Below the pieces are notes generated by a model. It ran no database searches. It saw nothing but the letters and a program-made list of their open reading frames with translations, and was not told the origin of the DNA. Positions 51,742-59,528 of a stretch of 64,000 nucleotides of DNA are shown piece by piece (the first letter of the stretch is position 1; each line of letters opens with the position of its first letter). The translations under genes were made by a program, and so were the position numbers. Source of the DNA: Geothrix sp. (GTDB taxonomy: Bacteria; Acidobacteriota; Holophagae; Holophagales; Holophagaceae); the NCBI GenBank assembly GCA_019449415.1, contig JAGRPP010000015.1:124001-188000 (forward strand), written 5' to 3'.

Positions 51742-52638
51742 TCAGCCCTTGGCGTTGGCCGCCATGCCTTCGCCGGCGTGATAGCTGGACCGCACCAGGG
51801 GGGCGGATTCCACGCGCTGGAAGCCCATTTCCAGGCCCTTCTGGCGGAACAGGTCGAACTCGGCCGGTTCCACGAAGCGGTGCAGGGGCAGGTGCAGGTC
51901 GGAGGGGGGCAGATACTGGCCGATGGTGGCGATGTCCACGCGGGAGGCGCGCCAGTCGGCCATGAGGGCGAGCACCTGCTCCGGCGTCTCCCCCAGACCT
52001 ACCATGATGCCGCTCTTCACCCGCATGGCCGGGGCATGGGCGTCCCGCCAGTCCGCCGTGCGGCGCAGGACCTCCAGGCTCTGGAGGTAGTCGGCATCCG
52101 GCCGCACCCGGCGGTAGAGATGGGGCACGGTCTCCACATTGTGGTTGAGCACCTCGGGCCGGGCCTCCAGCACGGTGAGGAGGTCGGCCTCGCGGCCCCG
52201 GAAGTCGGGGATGAGCACCTCCACGCCGCAATGGGGCGAGAGGGTGCGGATCCAGCGGATGGTTTCGGCGAAGTGGGCGGCGCCGCCATCGGGCAGGTCG
52301 TCCCGGTTCACGGAGGTGACCACGGCGAACTTCAGGCCCAGGCGCGCCACGGCCTCGGCCACGCGCTGGGGTTCACCCGGGTCCAGCTCTCCGGGGCGGC
52401 CCTTGCCCACATTGCAGAAACCGCAATGGCGGGTGCAGATGTCGCCCATGAGCATGAAGGTGGCCGTGCGGTGGATGCCCCAGCACTCGTGCAGGTTCGG
52501 GCAGCGGGCCTCTTCACAGACGGTCACCAGCCGTTGCTCCCGGATCAGGCCCTCGACCTCCGCCACCACCTCCGGGGCCGGGACGCGGATCTTGAGCCAG
52601 TCGGGACGGGGGCCAGGGAGGACGGGGGGGCGGGCCAT
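51742..52638 (-). CDS. lipA: Lipoyl synthase
   Basis: LipA inserts two sulfur atoms into protein-bound octanoyl chains. The 298-residue protein has the auxiliary-cluster cysteines in CEEARCPNLHECW, the radical-SAM motif CTRHCGFCNV, NRDDLPDGGAAHF, and the C-terminal RSSYHAGE with the serine ligand. A GTG eight codons earlier at 52662 is an alternative start. The lipoate user genes (gcvH, odh or pdh) are not in the window; the GcvH-like regulator nearby probably is not lipoylated. It is convergent with the DUF5694 gene. Confidence 0.96.
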   Translation of the reverse strand: MARPPVLPGPRPDWLKIRVPAPEVVAEVEGLIREQRLVTVCEEARCPNLHECWGIHRTATFMLMGDICTRHCGFCNVGKGRPGELDPGEPQRVAEAVARLGLKFAVVTSVNRDDLPDGGAAHFAETIRWIRTLSPHCGVEVLIPDFRGREADLLTVLEARPEVLNHNVETVPHLYRRVRPDADYLQSLEVLRRTADWRDAHAPAMRVKSGIMVGLGETPEQVLALMADWRASRVDIATIGQYLPPSDLHLPLHRFVEPAEFDLFRQKGLEMGFQRVESAPLVRSSYHAGEGMAANAKG

Positions 52639-52699
52639 GGCCTTCCATTGTGGCGACTCCACGGCAGGCCGACTACCGTCGCGGTGGTTTCGAGACCCT

Positions 52700-52870
52700 G
52701 CCCATGGATCTTAAAATTGATATAAATAATGGTTATGTAAAAAATCAAGGGATCGCCTTTAGTACGCCTGGGCGATGGAATTAACCCGATTAATGCAAGT
52801 TGACAGCCTCTTTTTTGCTACTACCTTCTATCTACCCAAGGATAGATAGTCCGATCGATCTAACTGATTC
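52700..52870 (+). promoter_or_regulatory. AT-rich leader upstream of the secreted surface protein gene
   Basis: This stretch is far richer in A+T than its neighbours. It holds TTGACA at 52800-52805 as a -35 candidate without a good -10, an inverted repeat ATCGCC/GGCGAT at about 52753-52776, and the dyad CTATCTA-N8-TAGATAG at 52828-52849. It fills the 229-bp gap before the gene at 52892. The dyads could be operators or part of a structured leader; no known riboswitch consensus was recognised. Confidence 0.4.
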
Positions 52871-52891
52871 ACCAGCCTCAGGAGGTGCCCC

Positions 52892-54124
52892 ATGCGGATC
52901 CGTTCTCTTTTCGTCTTCCTGGCCCTGGCGGCATCGTTGGCGATGCCGATCCACGCCCAGCCCATGCCAGGGGCGGTGTTCACCACCAATTCCGCCTGCG
53001 GCGGGGTTGACCTGAACCTCTTCGACCTCCGGCAGGATGTGTACTTGAACGGCGGCCCGCACCACCCCGGGTCCGCCGGGCTGCCGGACGGCTACTACTA
53101 TGTGCAGGTCACGGCTCCCGACGGGACGCCGCTGGGCAGCTCCCTGACCACGGCGCCCGCCCAGGTCTCGGGCGGATCCTTCGTCCAGTGCTATCGCCTA
53201 TGGGACATTCTCTGGAAGTACAGCGACCCTACCCAGCGGGGTTACGACCTCACCCCGAACAACGGCGGTGAATACAAGGTGTGGGTCAGCTCTTCGTCTG
53301 AGTTCGGCGCGTCCGTCTCCAAGACCGACAACTTCAAGGTCCGGGAGGTCGCCCCGCCGCCGCCGCCGGAGCCGCCCCGCCTGTTCATCCACAAGTTCTA
53401 TGATGCCAATGCAAACGGTGTCTTCGATCCCGGGGAGATTGAACTCTCCGGCTGGAAGGTCTCCTACACCGCGGACCAGTTGACCTGGGTGGTCCGGTTC
53501 ACGCTGGTGGATGAGGCCGTGACCCCGGGCACCTACACCGTCAGCGAGTTCATGCCCATCCAGCCCGGCTGGGTCCCCACCACGGGGCTGGAGCAGACGG
53601 CCACCCTCGTCTATGGCGATACGGTCCATGTCCGCTTCGGCAACCTGCTGCTGGGGCCGGGAGGCGGTCTGACCCTGGGCTTCTGGTCCAACAAGAATGG
53701 CCAGAGCCTGGTGGGCGCCGACGACCTTGCCCTGCTTCGCAGCCTCAACCTGAAAACCGCCAGTGGGGGCGATTTCGATCCTACGGCCTACAATGCGCTG
53801 CGGACCTGGCTGCTGAATGGCACCGCCACCAACATGAGCTACATGCTCTCCGTCCAGCTGACCGCCATGGAACTCAATGTCTTCAACGGCAAGGTCGGGG
53901 CGGGTGCCCTGATCTACGCCCCGGGCGCCGCCAGCGCCAATCCGCTCGGCTTTGCCACGGTCGGCGCCGTGATGGCCGAGGCCAATGCCCAGCTGGCCCT
54001 GTACCCGGTGGCGCTGTCCGACAGCCCGGTGAGGGGGTATCTGGAAGCCCTCAAGAACGCCCTCGACAACGCCAACAACAACAAGAATTTCGTACAACCC
54101 GGCCCCGGCCCCTTCAGCTTCTGA
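52892..54124 (+). CDS. Secreted protein with SdrD B-like (Cna-B) domain
   Basis: The 410-residue product has a signal peptide (about residues 1-22). A beta-rich domain follows, then a PPPPPEPP linker near residue 155, and an SdrD B-like domain (about 160-255) with FYDANANGVFDPGEIEL, whose DxNxNGxxDxxE pattern binds calcium in such domains. The C-terminal third (about 260-400) starts LTLGFWSNKNGQ and ends in an Asn-rich helix region; I do not recognise it. No sorting signal is visible. An extracellular structural or adhesive role is plausible. The strong upstream and downstream signals mark it as a single-gene unit. Confidence 0.75.
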   Translation: MRIRSLFVFLALAASLAMPIHAQPMPGAVFTTNSACGGVDLNLFDLRQDVYLNGGPHHPGSAGLPDGYYYVQVTAPDGTPLGSSLTTAPAQVSGGSFVQCYRLWDILWKYSDPTQRGYDLTPNNGGEYKVWVSSSSEFGASVSKTDNFKVREVAPPPPPEPPRLFIHKFYDANANGVFDPGEIELSGWKVSYTADQLTWVVRFTLVDEAVTPGTYTVSEFMPIQPGWVPTTGLEQTATLVYGDTVHVRFGNLLLGPGGGLTLGFWSNKNGQSLVGADDLALLRSLNLKTASGGDFDPTAYNALRTWLLNGTATNMSYMLSVQLTAMELNVFNGKVGAGALIYAPGAASANPLGFATVGAVMAEANAQLALYPVALSDSPVRGYLEALKNALDNANNNKNFVQPGPGPFSF

Positions 54125-54140
54125 CCGAGCGGTCCACCGG

Positions 54141-54169
54141 AAACAGGCGCCTCGGTGAGGCGCCTGTTT
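54141..54169 (+). terminator. Terminator after the SdrD-like gene
   Basis: AAACAGGCGCCTC (54141-54153) pairs perfectly with GAGGCGCCTGTTT (54157-54169) around a GGT loop, ending in TTT. Confidence 0.85.
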
Positions 54170-54208
54170 CCATGCAGGGCTGGGGCCCGGAAGCGGTAAA
54201 ATCCATTC

Positions 54209-55024
54209 ATGTCCGACACCCCCCAGGAACTTCCCGAATCCGTGGCTGAAGCCCTGCCCGTCCCGGAGACCCCTCGAACCTTCGAGCCCCCGAAGGGCTT
54301 TGAAACGAAGTTCCGGGGTCTGGCGCTCCATCTGTCGGCTTTCGATGGCCCCCTGGACCTGCTGCTGCACCTCATCCACGAGCAGAAGCTGGACATCCTG
54401 AACCTGCCGATGGCCGATGTCACGCGGCAGTACATGGACTACCTGAAGCTCATGGAGGAGCTGAACCTGGAAATCGCGGCGGAATTCGTGGCCATGGCCG
54501 CGCAGCTGCTGCAGATCAAATCGCGGCTCATGCTGCCCCGCTCGCCGCAGGAGACCGGCGAGGAGGATCCCCGCGAGACCCTGGTGCAGCGGTTGCTGGA
54601 CTACCAGCAGGTGAAGGCGGCCGCCCTGGTGCTGTCGGATCGCGAGTCCGACTGGCAGAAGATCGCCTTCGCGCCCGGCCTGGATCTCGATGACCACAAG
54701 CGCGTGGAGGACGAGCCCATCCGCGCCACGCTCTTCGATCTTCTGGGCGCCTACCGCGAGGCCCTGAAGCGCCTGCTGCCGCCGCCGCCCGTGGAAGTGC
54801 GGACCCAACCGAAGACGCTGGAGCAGCGGGTGATGGAAGTGCTCGGCAGCCTGCAGGACGGCTTGTGGAAACCCTTCGAGGGGCTGCTGGGCCAGGTCCG
54901 CACCCGCGAGGAGCTGGTGCTCACCTTCCTGGCGCTGCTGGAGCTGGTGCGGACCGGCCGCATTGCCCTGGTTCAGGGCGAGGCCTTCGGGGAGATCCGC
55001 GTCAAGGCCGCTGAGGCCGCGTGA
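54209..55024 (+). CDS. scpA: Segregation and condensation protein A
   Basis: ScpA is the kleisin subunit of the SMC condensin and bridges SMC heads for chromosome segregation. The 271-residue product has the N-terminal helical domain FDGPLDLLLHLIHEQKLDILNLPM at about residues 45-68 and the C-terminal winged helix (VLTFLALLELVRTGRIALVQ). The first 35 residues are Pro/Glu-rich. scpB usually follows, but here a membrane protein gene starts within the stop (GTGA) instead. Confidence 0.93.
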   Translation: MSDTPQELPESVAEALPVPETPRTFEPPKGFETKFRGLALHLSAFDGPLDLLLHLIHEQKLDILNLPMADVTRQYMDYLKLMEELNLEIAAEFVAMAAQLLQIKSRLMLPRSPQETGEEDPRETLVQRLLDYQQVKAAALVLSDRESDWQKIAFAPGLDLDDHKRVEDEPIRATLFDLLGAYREALKRLLPPPPVEVRTQPKTLEQRVMEVLGSLQDGLWKPFEGLLGQVRTREELVLTFLALLELVRTGRIALVQGEAFGEIRVKAAEAA

Positions 55025-55494
55025 CGGACGCGCCCGGCTCCCTGTCTTCCAGCTACCGTCTGGCCCGCCTGGCGGGGTTCGGGATGTGCGTGGGAACCCC
55101 GGTCCTGATCGGCGCCCTGGTCCTGTCGGGCCTGGTCCCGGCCGGGGAGAACCGTCCCGAGGGATCGCTGCTCCAAATCGGCCACGCCTTCACGGGTCTG
55201 GTCTTCCTGTCGGCGGCATGGGTGCTCTGGCGCCGGGGCGTGGTGCTGGGGGCGTTCCACCGGGTTCCCGAGTCCCAGCGGCCCCGGGTGCTGCTGCGGG
55301 AATCGCTGCTGTATTCGGCCTTGTTCGAACTGAGCAGCTTCTACGGGCTGGTCTACTGGCTGCTGGTGGGGCGGTACGCCCTCCGCCATGTGCTGGGCTT
55401 CATCCTGCTGGCGCCACTTCTGTTTCTGGCCTTCGTCCCCCGGCTCGACCGCTGGGTGAGGGCCTCCAGCGCGGGCCCTGGGGAGGCGACATGA
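55021..55494 (+). CDS. Integral membrane protein, unknown
   Basis: A GTG start overlaps the scpA stop by four bases, so the 157-residue product should be co-translated with ScpA. About four membrane segments can be drawn (near residues 20-42, 55-70, 95-115 and 122-140). The amino-acid pattern matches no family I know. The link to scpA may be only positional. The frame ends 51 bp before a Sel1-repeat gene on the same strand. Confidence 0.6.
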   Translation: MTDAPGSLSSSYRLARLAGFGMCVGTPVLIGALVLSGLVPAGENRPEGSLLQIGHAFTGLVFLSAAWVLWRRGVVLGAFHRVPESQRPRVLLRESLLYSALFELSSFYGLVYWLLVGRYALRHVLGFILLAPLLFLAFVPRLDRWVRASSAGPGEAT

Positions 55495-55545
55495 CCTTCC
55501 GGGGAGTATCCTGGAGGAGGATGTCCGTGATCCGGAGGGGCCCCC

Positions 55546-56181
55546 ATGCATGACCCTGAGCGGCCGGAACCGAACGGCCCCGAACCTTCTCCCGGCGATA
55601 CGGTGCGCCTGCCCGCAGGCGCGCCCTCCCTGGATCCCCGTGCGACCCAGAAACTCCCCCTCAAAGCCTTGGTGGAGGCCGCGGAGGCGATGAAGGTGGC
55701 CCCCCCCAGCCCGGATGAGGCCCCGGATCAGACGCAGAGGCTCATCCTTCCCACGGCCGGTGATCCGCCGATCCGCACTCAGAAGCTGGCCCTTCCCGCC
55801 GGAGCGGCCGGGCAAACCGAATCGCCGCTTCCAGCCGGCAAGCCCGAGTCCAGGGGATGGAAAGGCCCCCTCGCCCTGGGGGCGCTGGCGTTGCTGGGCG
55901 CAGCCATCTATTTCCTGTTCTCCCGGGGAACGACGGTGCCCACGCCGACGGCTTCCGCATCGCCGGTGGCGGAAGTCGACCCGCCCGGTACCCAGGCCTA
56001 TCTGGAGCAGGCCAAGGCCGGCGATGCGAACGCCATGCGGATGCTCGGGGTCATGTACTACTACGGGTTGAATGTCCCGCAGGACCGTGAGAAGGGCCTT
56101 GGCTGGTACCGCAAGGCCGCGGAGAAGGGCAGCGAGGCGGCCCGGGCCGAACTGGCCAAGCTGGACGCCCCCGGGAAATAG
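55546..56181 (+). CDS. Sel1-repeat protein with single membrane helix
   Basis: The 211-residue protein has a long Pro/Ala/Glu-rich cytoplasmic stretch (about 1-103), one membrane helix (about 106-124, LALGALALLGAAIYFLF) and two tandem Sel1/TPR-like repeats at the C-terminus (MRMLGVMYYYGLNVPQDREK and the following KAAEKGSEAARAEL). Sel1 repeats mediate protein contact, often in signalling. They should be periplasmic if the N-terminal tail is inside. It lies 52 bp after the membrane protein gene. Its partner is unknown. Confidence 0.75.
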   Translation: MHDPERPEPNGPEPSPGDTVRLPAGAPSLDPRATQKLPLKALVEAAEAMKVAPPSPDEAPDQTQRLILPTAGDPPIRTQKLALPAGAAGQTESPLPAGKPESRGWKGPLALGALALLGAAIYFLFSRGTTVPTPTASASPVAEVDPPGTQAYLEQAKAGDANAMRMLGVMYYYGLNVPQDREKGLGWYRKAAEKGSEAARAELAKLDAPGK

Positions 56182-56204
56182 GCGCGGCATCGGCGGAAAA
56201 TCGG

Positions 56205-58019
56205 TCAGCCGGCGCGGTTCCGCCAGGCCAGGACCTTGCCGGCGGCCGAGCGGCCGACGGCTTCCACCAGGGCGGCCTCCTCCGCCTCCCGCACCTGGGC
56301 GGCGCTGCCGAAGGCCTGGAGCAATTTCTTCGCCATGGCGGGGCCGATGCCGGGGATCTGCGTCAGCTCGGTCTGGAGGGTGCGCTTCGCCCTCAGGGCC
56401 CGGTGGTAGGTGATGGCGAAGCGATGGGCCTCGTCGCGGATGCGCTGGAGCAACTGCAACACCGGCGAGGATTTCGGGATCTTCAGCGGCGTGCTGGAGC
56501 CGGGGCGGAACACCAGCTCCTCCTTTTTCGCCAGGCTCCCCAACTCCAGCTGCTCGATGCCCAGATCCTTCAGGGCCGCTTCCGCCGCGTGGAGCTGGCC
56601 GAGACCGCCGTCGATGAGGACCAGGTCCGGGAACTCCTGACCCTCGTCCCGCATGCGCCGGTAGCGGCGCGTCACGGCCTCGTGCATGTTGGCGAAGTCG
56701 TCGTTCTGCTCGTTGGTCATCTTGAAACGGCGGTAGCGGGCCTTGTCGGGCACGCCGTCGCTGAACACCACGCAGCTGGCCACCACCTCGCGGCCCTGGC
56801 CGTGGCTGATGTCGAAGCACTCGAGCCGCCGAGGCAGGTGGGCCAGGCCCAGGAAGGCCTGCAGGCCCTCCAGCACGGCCTCGTTGAGCCGTGCCGGCTC
56901 GAACTTGCGCTCCAGGGCCAGCCGGGCGTTCTCCTGGGCCATGGCCAGCAGATCCACCTTCTCCCCCTTCTGGGGGACCTGGATGCGGACCTTCGTGCCA
57001 CGCAGGTCCGACAGCCAGCTGCGCAGCAGGTCGCCATCCTCGGGCTCGACCTCCGCGAGGATCTTCGCGGGCGCGGGATCGGCGCTGTACACGCGCTGGA
57101 GCACTTGGGCCAGCACGGCGCCGTCGAAGCTCTCGACCTCATCCAGCAAGTATTCCTGCCGCCCCACCATGCGACCCTCCCGGAGCAGGAGGCGGTGCAC
57201 GCAGGCCCGGCCATCCAGCACCGCGCTGCCGTAGACATCGGTGTCGTCGAGATCGGCGCTGGCGGCCTTCTGCCGGGTGAACCAGGCGTCCACCTGCTGG
57301 AGGGCGTCCCGGTGCTGGGCGGCCTGCTCGAAGGCCGCGGCCTCGGCGGCCTTCCACATGGCGGCTTCCAGGCGCGCCTTCAACTCGTCGCGCTTGCCCT
57401 CCAGGAAGAGCCGAGCCTCTTTTGCCTGTTCGCGGTAGGCCTCCTGGCCCACGGCCGCGATGCAGGGGGCCGTGCAGCGGTGCAGCTGGTACTTCATGCA
57501 GGCCCGACCGCGCTTGCCGTCGATGTCGATGTCGCAGTCGCGGATCTGGAAGAAGCGGTAGACCAGTTCCGCCGTGCGGTAGGCGGTGCTGGCGGGGAAG
57601 AAGGGCCCGAAGTAGAGGCTGCCGTCCTTGCGGATCTTCCGCGTGACGAAGACCTTCGGGAAGGCCTCCTTCCAGGTGAGCTTGACATAGGGGTAGCTCT
57701 TGTCGTCCCGCAGCAGGATGTTGAAGGGCGGCAGGTGCTCCTTGATGAGGTTGTTCTCGAGGACCAGGGCTTCGAGTTCCGTCTCGCAGACGATGAGCTC
57801 CACATCCCAGATGCGCGCCACGAGGCGGCGGGTCTTGGCGTCCAACCGCTTCTGCTGGAAGTAGGACTTCACCCGGTTCCGCAGCACCTTAGCCTTGCCC
57901 ACATAGAGCAGGTTGCCGCCCTCGTCCCGGTAGAGGTAGCAGCCCGGACGCAGGGGCAGGTCCGACAGCTTGCGCTTCAGGGCGGGGGATTTCTCGAGGT
58001 TGGTTCGGACGGCGGCCAC
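56205..58019 (-). CDS. uvrC: UvrABC excinuclease subunit C
   Basis: UvrC cuts on both sides of a DNA lesion in nucleotide excision repair. The 604-residue protein has the N-terminal GIY-YIG nuclease (GCYLYRDEGGNLLYVGKAK at about residues 28-46), a UVR motif region, the RNase H-like C-terminal nuclease with DISHGQG and LVLIDGGLGQL, and two helix-hairpin-helix motifs at the end (IPGIGPAMAKKLL). It is convergent with the Sel1 gene. Confidence 0.96.
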   Translation of the reverse strand: MAAVRTNLEKSPALKRKLSDLPLRPGCYLYRDEGGNLLYVGKAKVLRNRVKSYFQQKRLDAKTRRLVARIWDVELIVCETELEALVLENNLIKEHLPPFNILLRDDKSYPYVKLTWKEAFPKVFVTRKIRKDGSLYFGPFFPASTAYRTAELVYRFFQIRDCDIDIDGKRGRACMKYQLHRCTAPCIAAVGQEAYREQAKEARLFLEGKRDELKARLEAAMWKAAEAAAFEQAAQHRDALQQVDAWFTRQKAASADLDDTDVYGSAVLDGRACVHRLLLREGRMVGRQEYLLDEVESFDGAVLAQVLQRVYSADPAPAKILAEVEPEDGDLLRSWLSDLRGTKVRIQVPQKGEKVDLLAMAQENARLALERKFEPARLNEAVLEGLQAFLGLAHLPRRLECFDISHGQGREVVASCVVFSDGVPDKARYRRFKMTNEQNDDFANMHEAVTRRYRRMRDEGQEFPDLVLIDGGLGQLHAAEAALKDLGIEQLELGSLAKKEELVFRPGSSTPLKIPKSSPVLQLLQRIRDEAHRFAITYHRALRAKRTLQTELTQIPGIGPAMAKKLLQAFGSAAQVREAEEAALVEAVGRSAAGKVLAWRNRAG

Positions 58020-58073
58020 GGTTCAGTTTAGCGATCCGCCGCCAGACGCGTGGGGATCGGAGACAATGGGGGC

Positions 58074-58697
58074 ATGCTGAACCTCGAGACCTTCCCCGTG
58101 GGCCCCCTGGGCTGCAACTGTTCGCTGCTGTGGGATCCGGCCACGGGCCGGGGCGTGGTGATCGATCCAGGCGGGGACGGCACGAAGATCCGCACCCGGG
58201 TGGAGGCCCTCGGTTTCCAGGTCACGGCCCTGCTGCACACCCACGCGCATTTCGATCATGTGGGCGCCACCCGGGAACTGCAGGATCTCTGGCAGTGTCC
58301 GGCCCACCTACACGGCGATGACACCTTCCTGATCGAGGCGCTGCCCCAGCAGACGGGGATGTTCGGGATGCCGACGATCCCCCAGCCCGAGATGACGGCC
58401 CTGAATGCCGGGGACCGGCACCTGGATCTTGCCACCCTGCACACGCCGGGCCACACACCGGGTTCCTGCTGCTTCCATGGCGCCTTCGCCAAGGGGCAGG
58501 TGCTCCTGGCGGGGGACACGCTCTTCCGGGGCGGCGTGGGCCGCACCGACCTCTGGGGCGGCAGCTGGGAGGCGCTGGAGCAGAGCATCCGCCGGGAACT
58601 CTATGTCCTCGACGGCGCCACGCTGGTCATCCCGGGTCATGGCCCGGCCACCACCATCGGCGCGGAGGCGGCCAGCAATCCCTTCGTGAAGTCCTAG
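58074..58697 (+). CDS. Metallo-beta-lactamase-fold hydrolase (glyoxalase II-like)
   Basis: The 207-residue protein has the MBL zinc motif THAHFDHVG at about residues 57-65, then HTPGHTPGSCCF with the third histidine, LLAGDTLFRGGVGRTDLWGG with the bridging aspartate, and the C-terminal IPGHGPATTI. This set fits the YcbL/glyoxalase II-like subgroup. Thioester hydrolysis is the common reaction, but the substrate is not predictable. ATG 58074 is chosen over a GTG at 58050. It is divergent from uvrC. Confidence 0.9.
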   Translation: MLNLETFPVGPLGCNCSLLWDPATGRGVVIDPGGDGTKIRTRVEALGFQVTALLHTHAHFDHVGATRELQDLWQCPAHLHGDDTFLIEALPQQTGMFGMPTIPQPEMTALNAGDRHLDLATLHTPGHTPGSCCFHGAFAKGQVLLAGDTLFRGGVGRTDLWGGSWEALEQSIRRELYVLDGATLVIPGHGPATTIGAEAASNPFVKS

Positions 58698-58757
58698 ACA
58701 GGCCCGGACAGGCCCGGACAGGCGTAGACTGGGGGCATCTTCCCCCGGAGGTCCTCA

Positions 58758-59528
58758 ATGGACGCCCTGCTTACGACCTTCGGCTGCTTCGGCCCGGCCG
58801 CCATTTTCGTGCTGATCTACCTGCTCTCCTGCCTCAAGGTGGTGAACGAGTACGAACGGCTGGTGATCTTCACCCTGGGCAAGGTGCAGGAGAAACCCAA
58901 GGGACCGGGCCTCTGCTTCGTGTGGCGCCCCTTCCAGACCGCCGTCACCGTGAGCCTGCGGACGGTGGTGATGGATGTGCCCAGCCAGGACATCATCACC
59001 CGCGACAATGTGAGCCTGAAGGTGAGCGCCGTCGTCTACTTCAAGGTGCTGGATCCCAAAGCCGCCATCATCGGCGTGGAGAACTACTACTACGCCACCA
59101 GCCAGATGGCCCAGACCACGCTGCGGAGCATCCTCGGCGAGGTCACCCTGGACGAGCTGCTGGCGGACCGCGAGAAGCTCAGCCAGCGCCTGCGCGAGAT
59201 CATCGACCGCTCCACCGAGCCCTGGGGCATCGAGGTCACCAGCGTGGAACTCAAGAGCGTGGACCTTCCCGAGCAGATCCAGCGCGCCATGGGCAAGCAG
59301 GCCGAAGCCGAACGGGAGAAGCGGGCGAAGATCATCGCCGCCGAGGGCGAGCTGATGGCCAGCCAGCAGCTGCTGGAAGCCGCCAACAAGATCAGCGAGA
59401 ACCCCACGGCCATCCAGATGCGCTACCTGCAGACCCTCGCCGAGATCGCCACGGAGAAGAACAGCACCATCGTCTTCCCGCTGCCCATCGAGTTCATGCG
59501 GGCTTTCGAGAAGCTCAGCGGGAAGTAG
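58758..59528 (+). CDS. SPFH/stomatin-like (slipin) membrane protein
   Basis: The 256-residue protein starts with a membrane hairpin (about residues 6-27) and an SPFH domain with VNEYERLVIFTLGKV, KGPGLCFVWRPFQTA, MDVPSQDIITRDNVSLKVSAVVYF and LRSILGEVTLDELLADREK. The C-terminal helical part (GKQAEAEREKRAKIIAAEGE) forms the coiled-coil that assembles slipin oligomers. Slipins scaffold membrane microdomains and often work with an NfeD protease, but no nfeD gene is beside it. It overlaps the transglutaminase gene on the other strand by 14 bp. Confidence 0.92.
   Translation: MDALLTTFGCFGPAAIFVLIYLLSCLKVVNEYERLVIFTLGKVQEKPKGPGLCFVWRPFQTAVTVSLRTVVMDVPSQDIITRDNVSLKVSAVVYFKVLDPKAAIIGVENYYYATSQMAQTTLRSILGEVTLDELLADREKLSQRLREIIDRSTEPWGIEVTSVELKSVDLPEQIQRAMGKQAEAEREKRAKIIAAEGELMASQQLLEAANKISENPTAIQMRYLQTLAEIATEKNSTIVFPLPIEFMRAFEKLSGK

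Noticed and set aside
49339-52638. A functional link between lipA and the GcvH-like regulator
   Set aside because: The genes are on opposite strands and separated by a DUF5694 gene, and the regulator seems to lack the lipoylated lysine.
52700-52870. A c-di-GMP or other known riboswitch in the leader
   Set aside because: I could not find the conserved core of any riboswitch class; only simple inverted repeats are present.
58691-58728. A CRISPR-like or tandem repeat before the stomatin-like gene
   Set aside because: GACAGGCCCG-type 10-mers occur about three times in a row only; there are no spacers, and it is too short to call a functional repeat.
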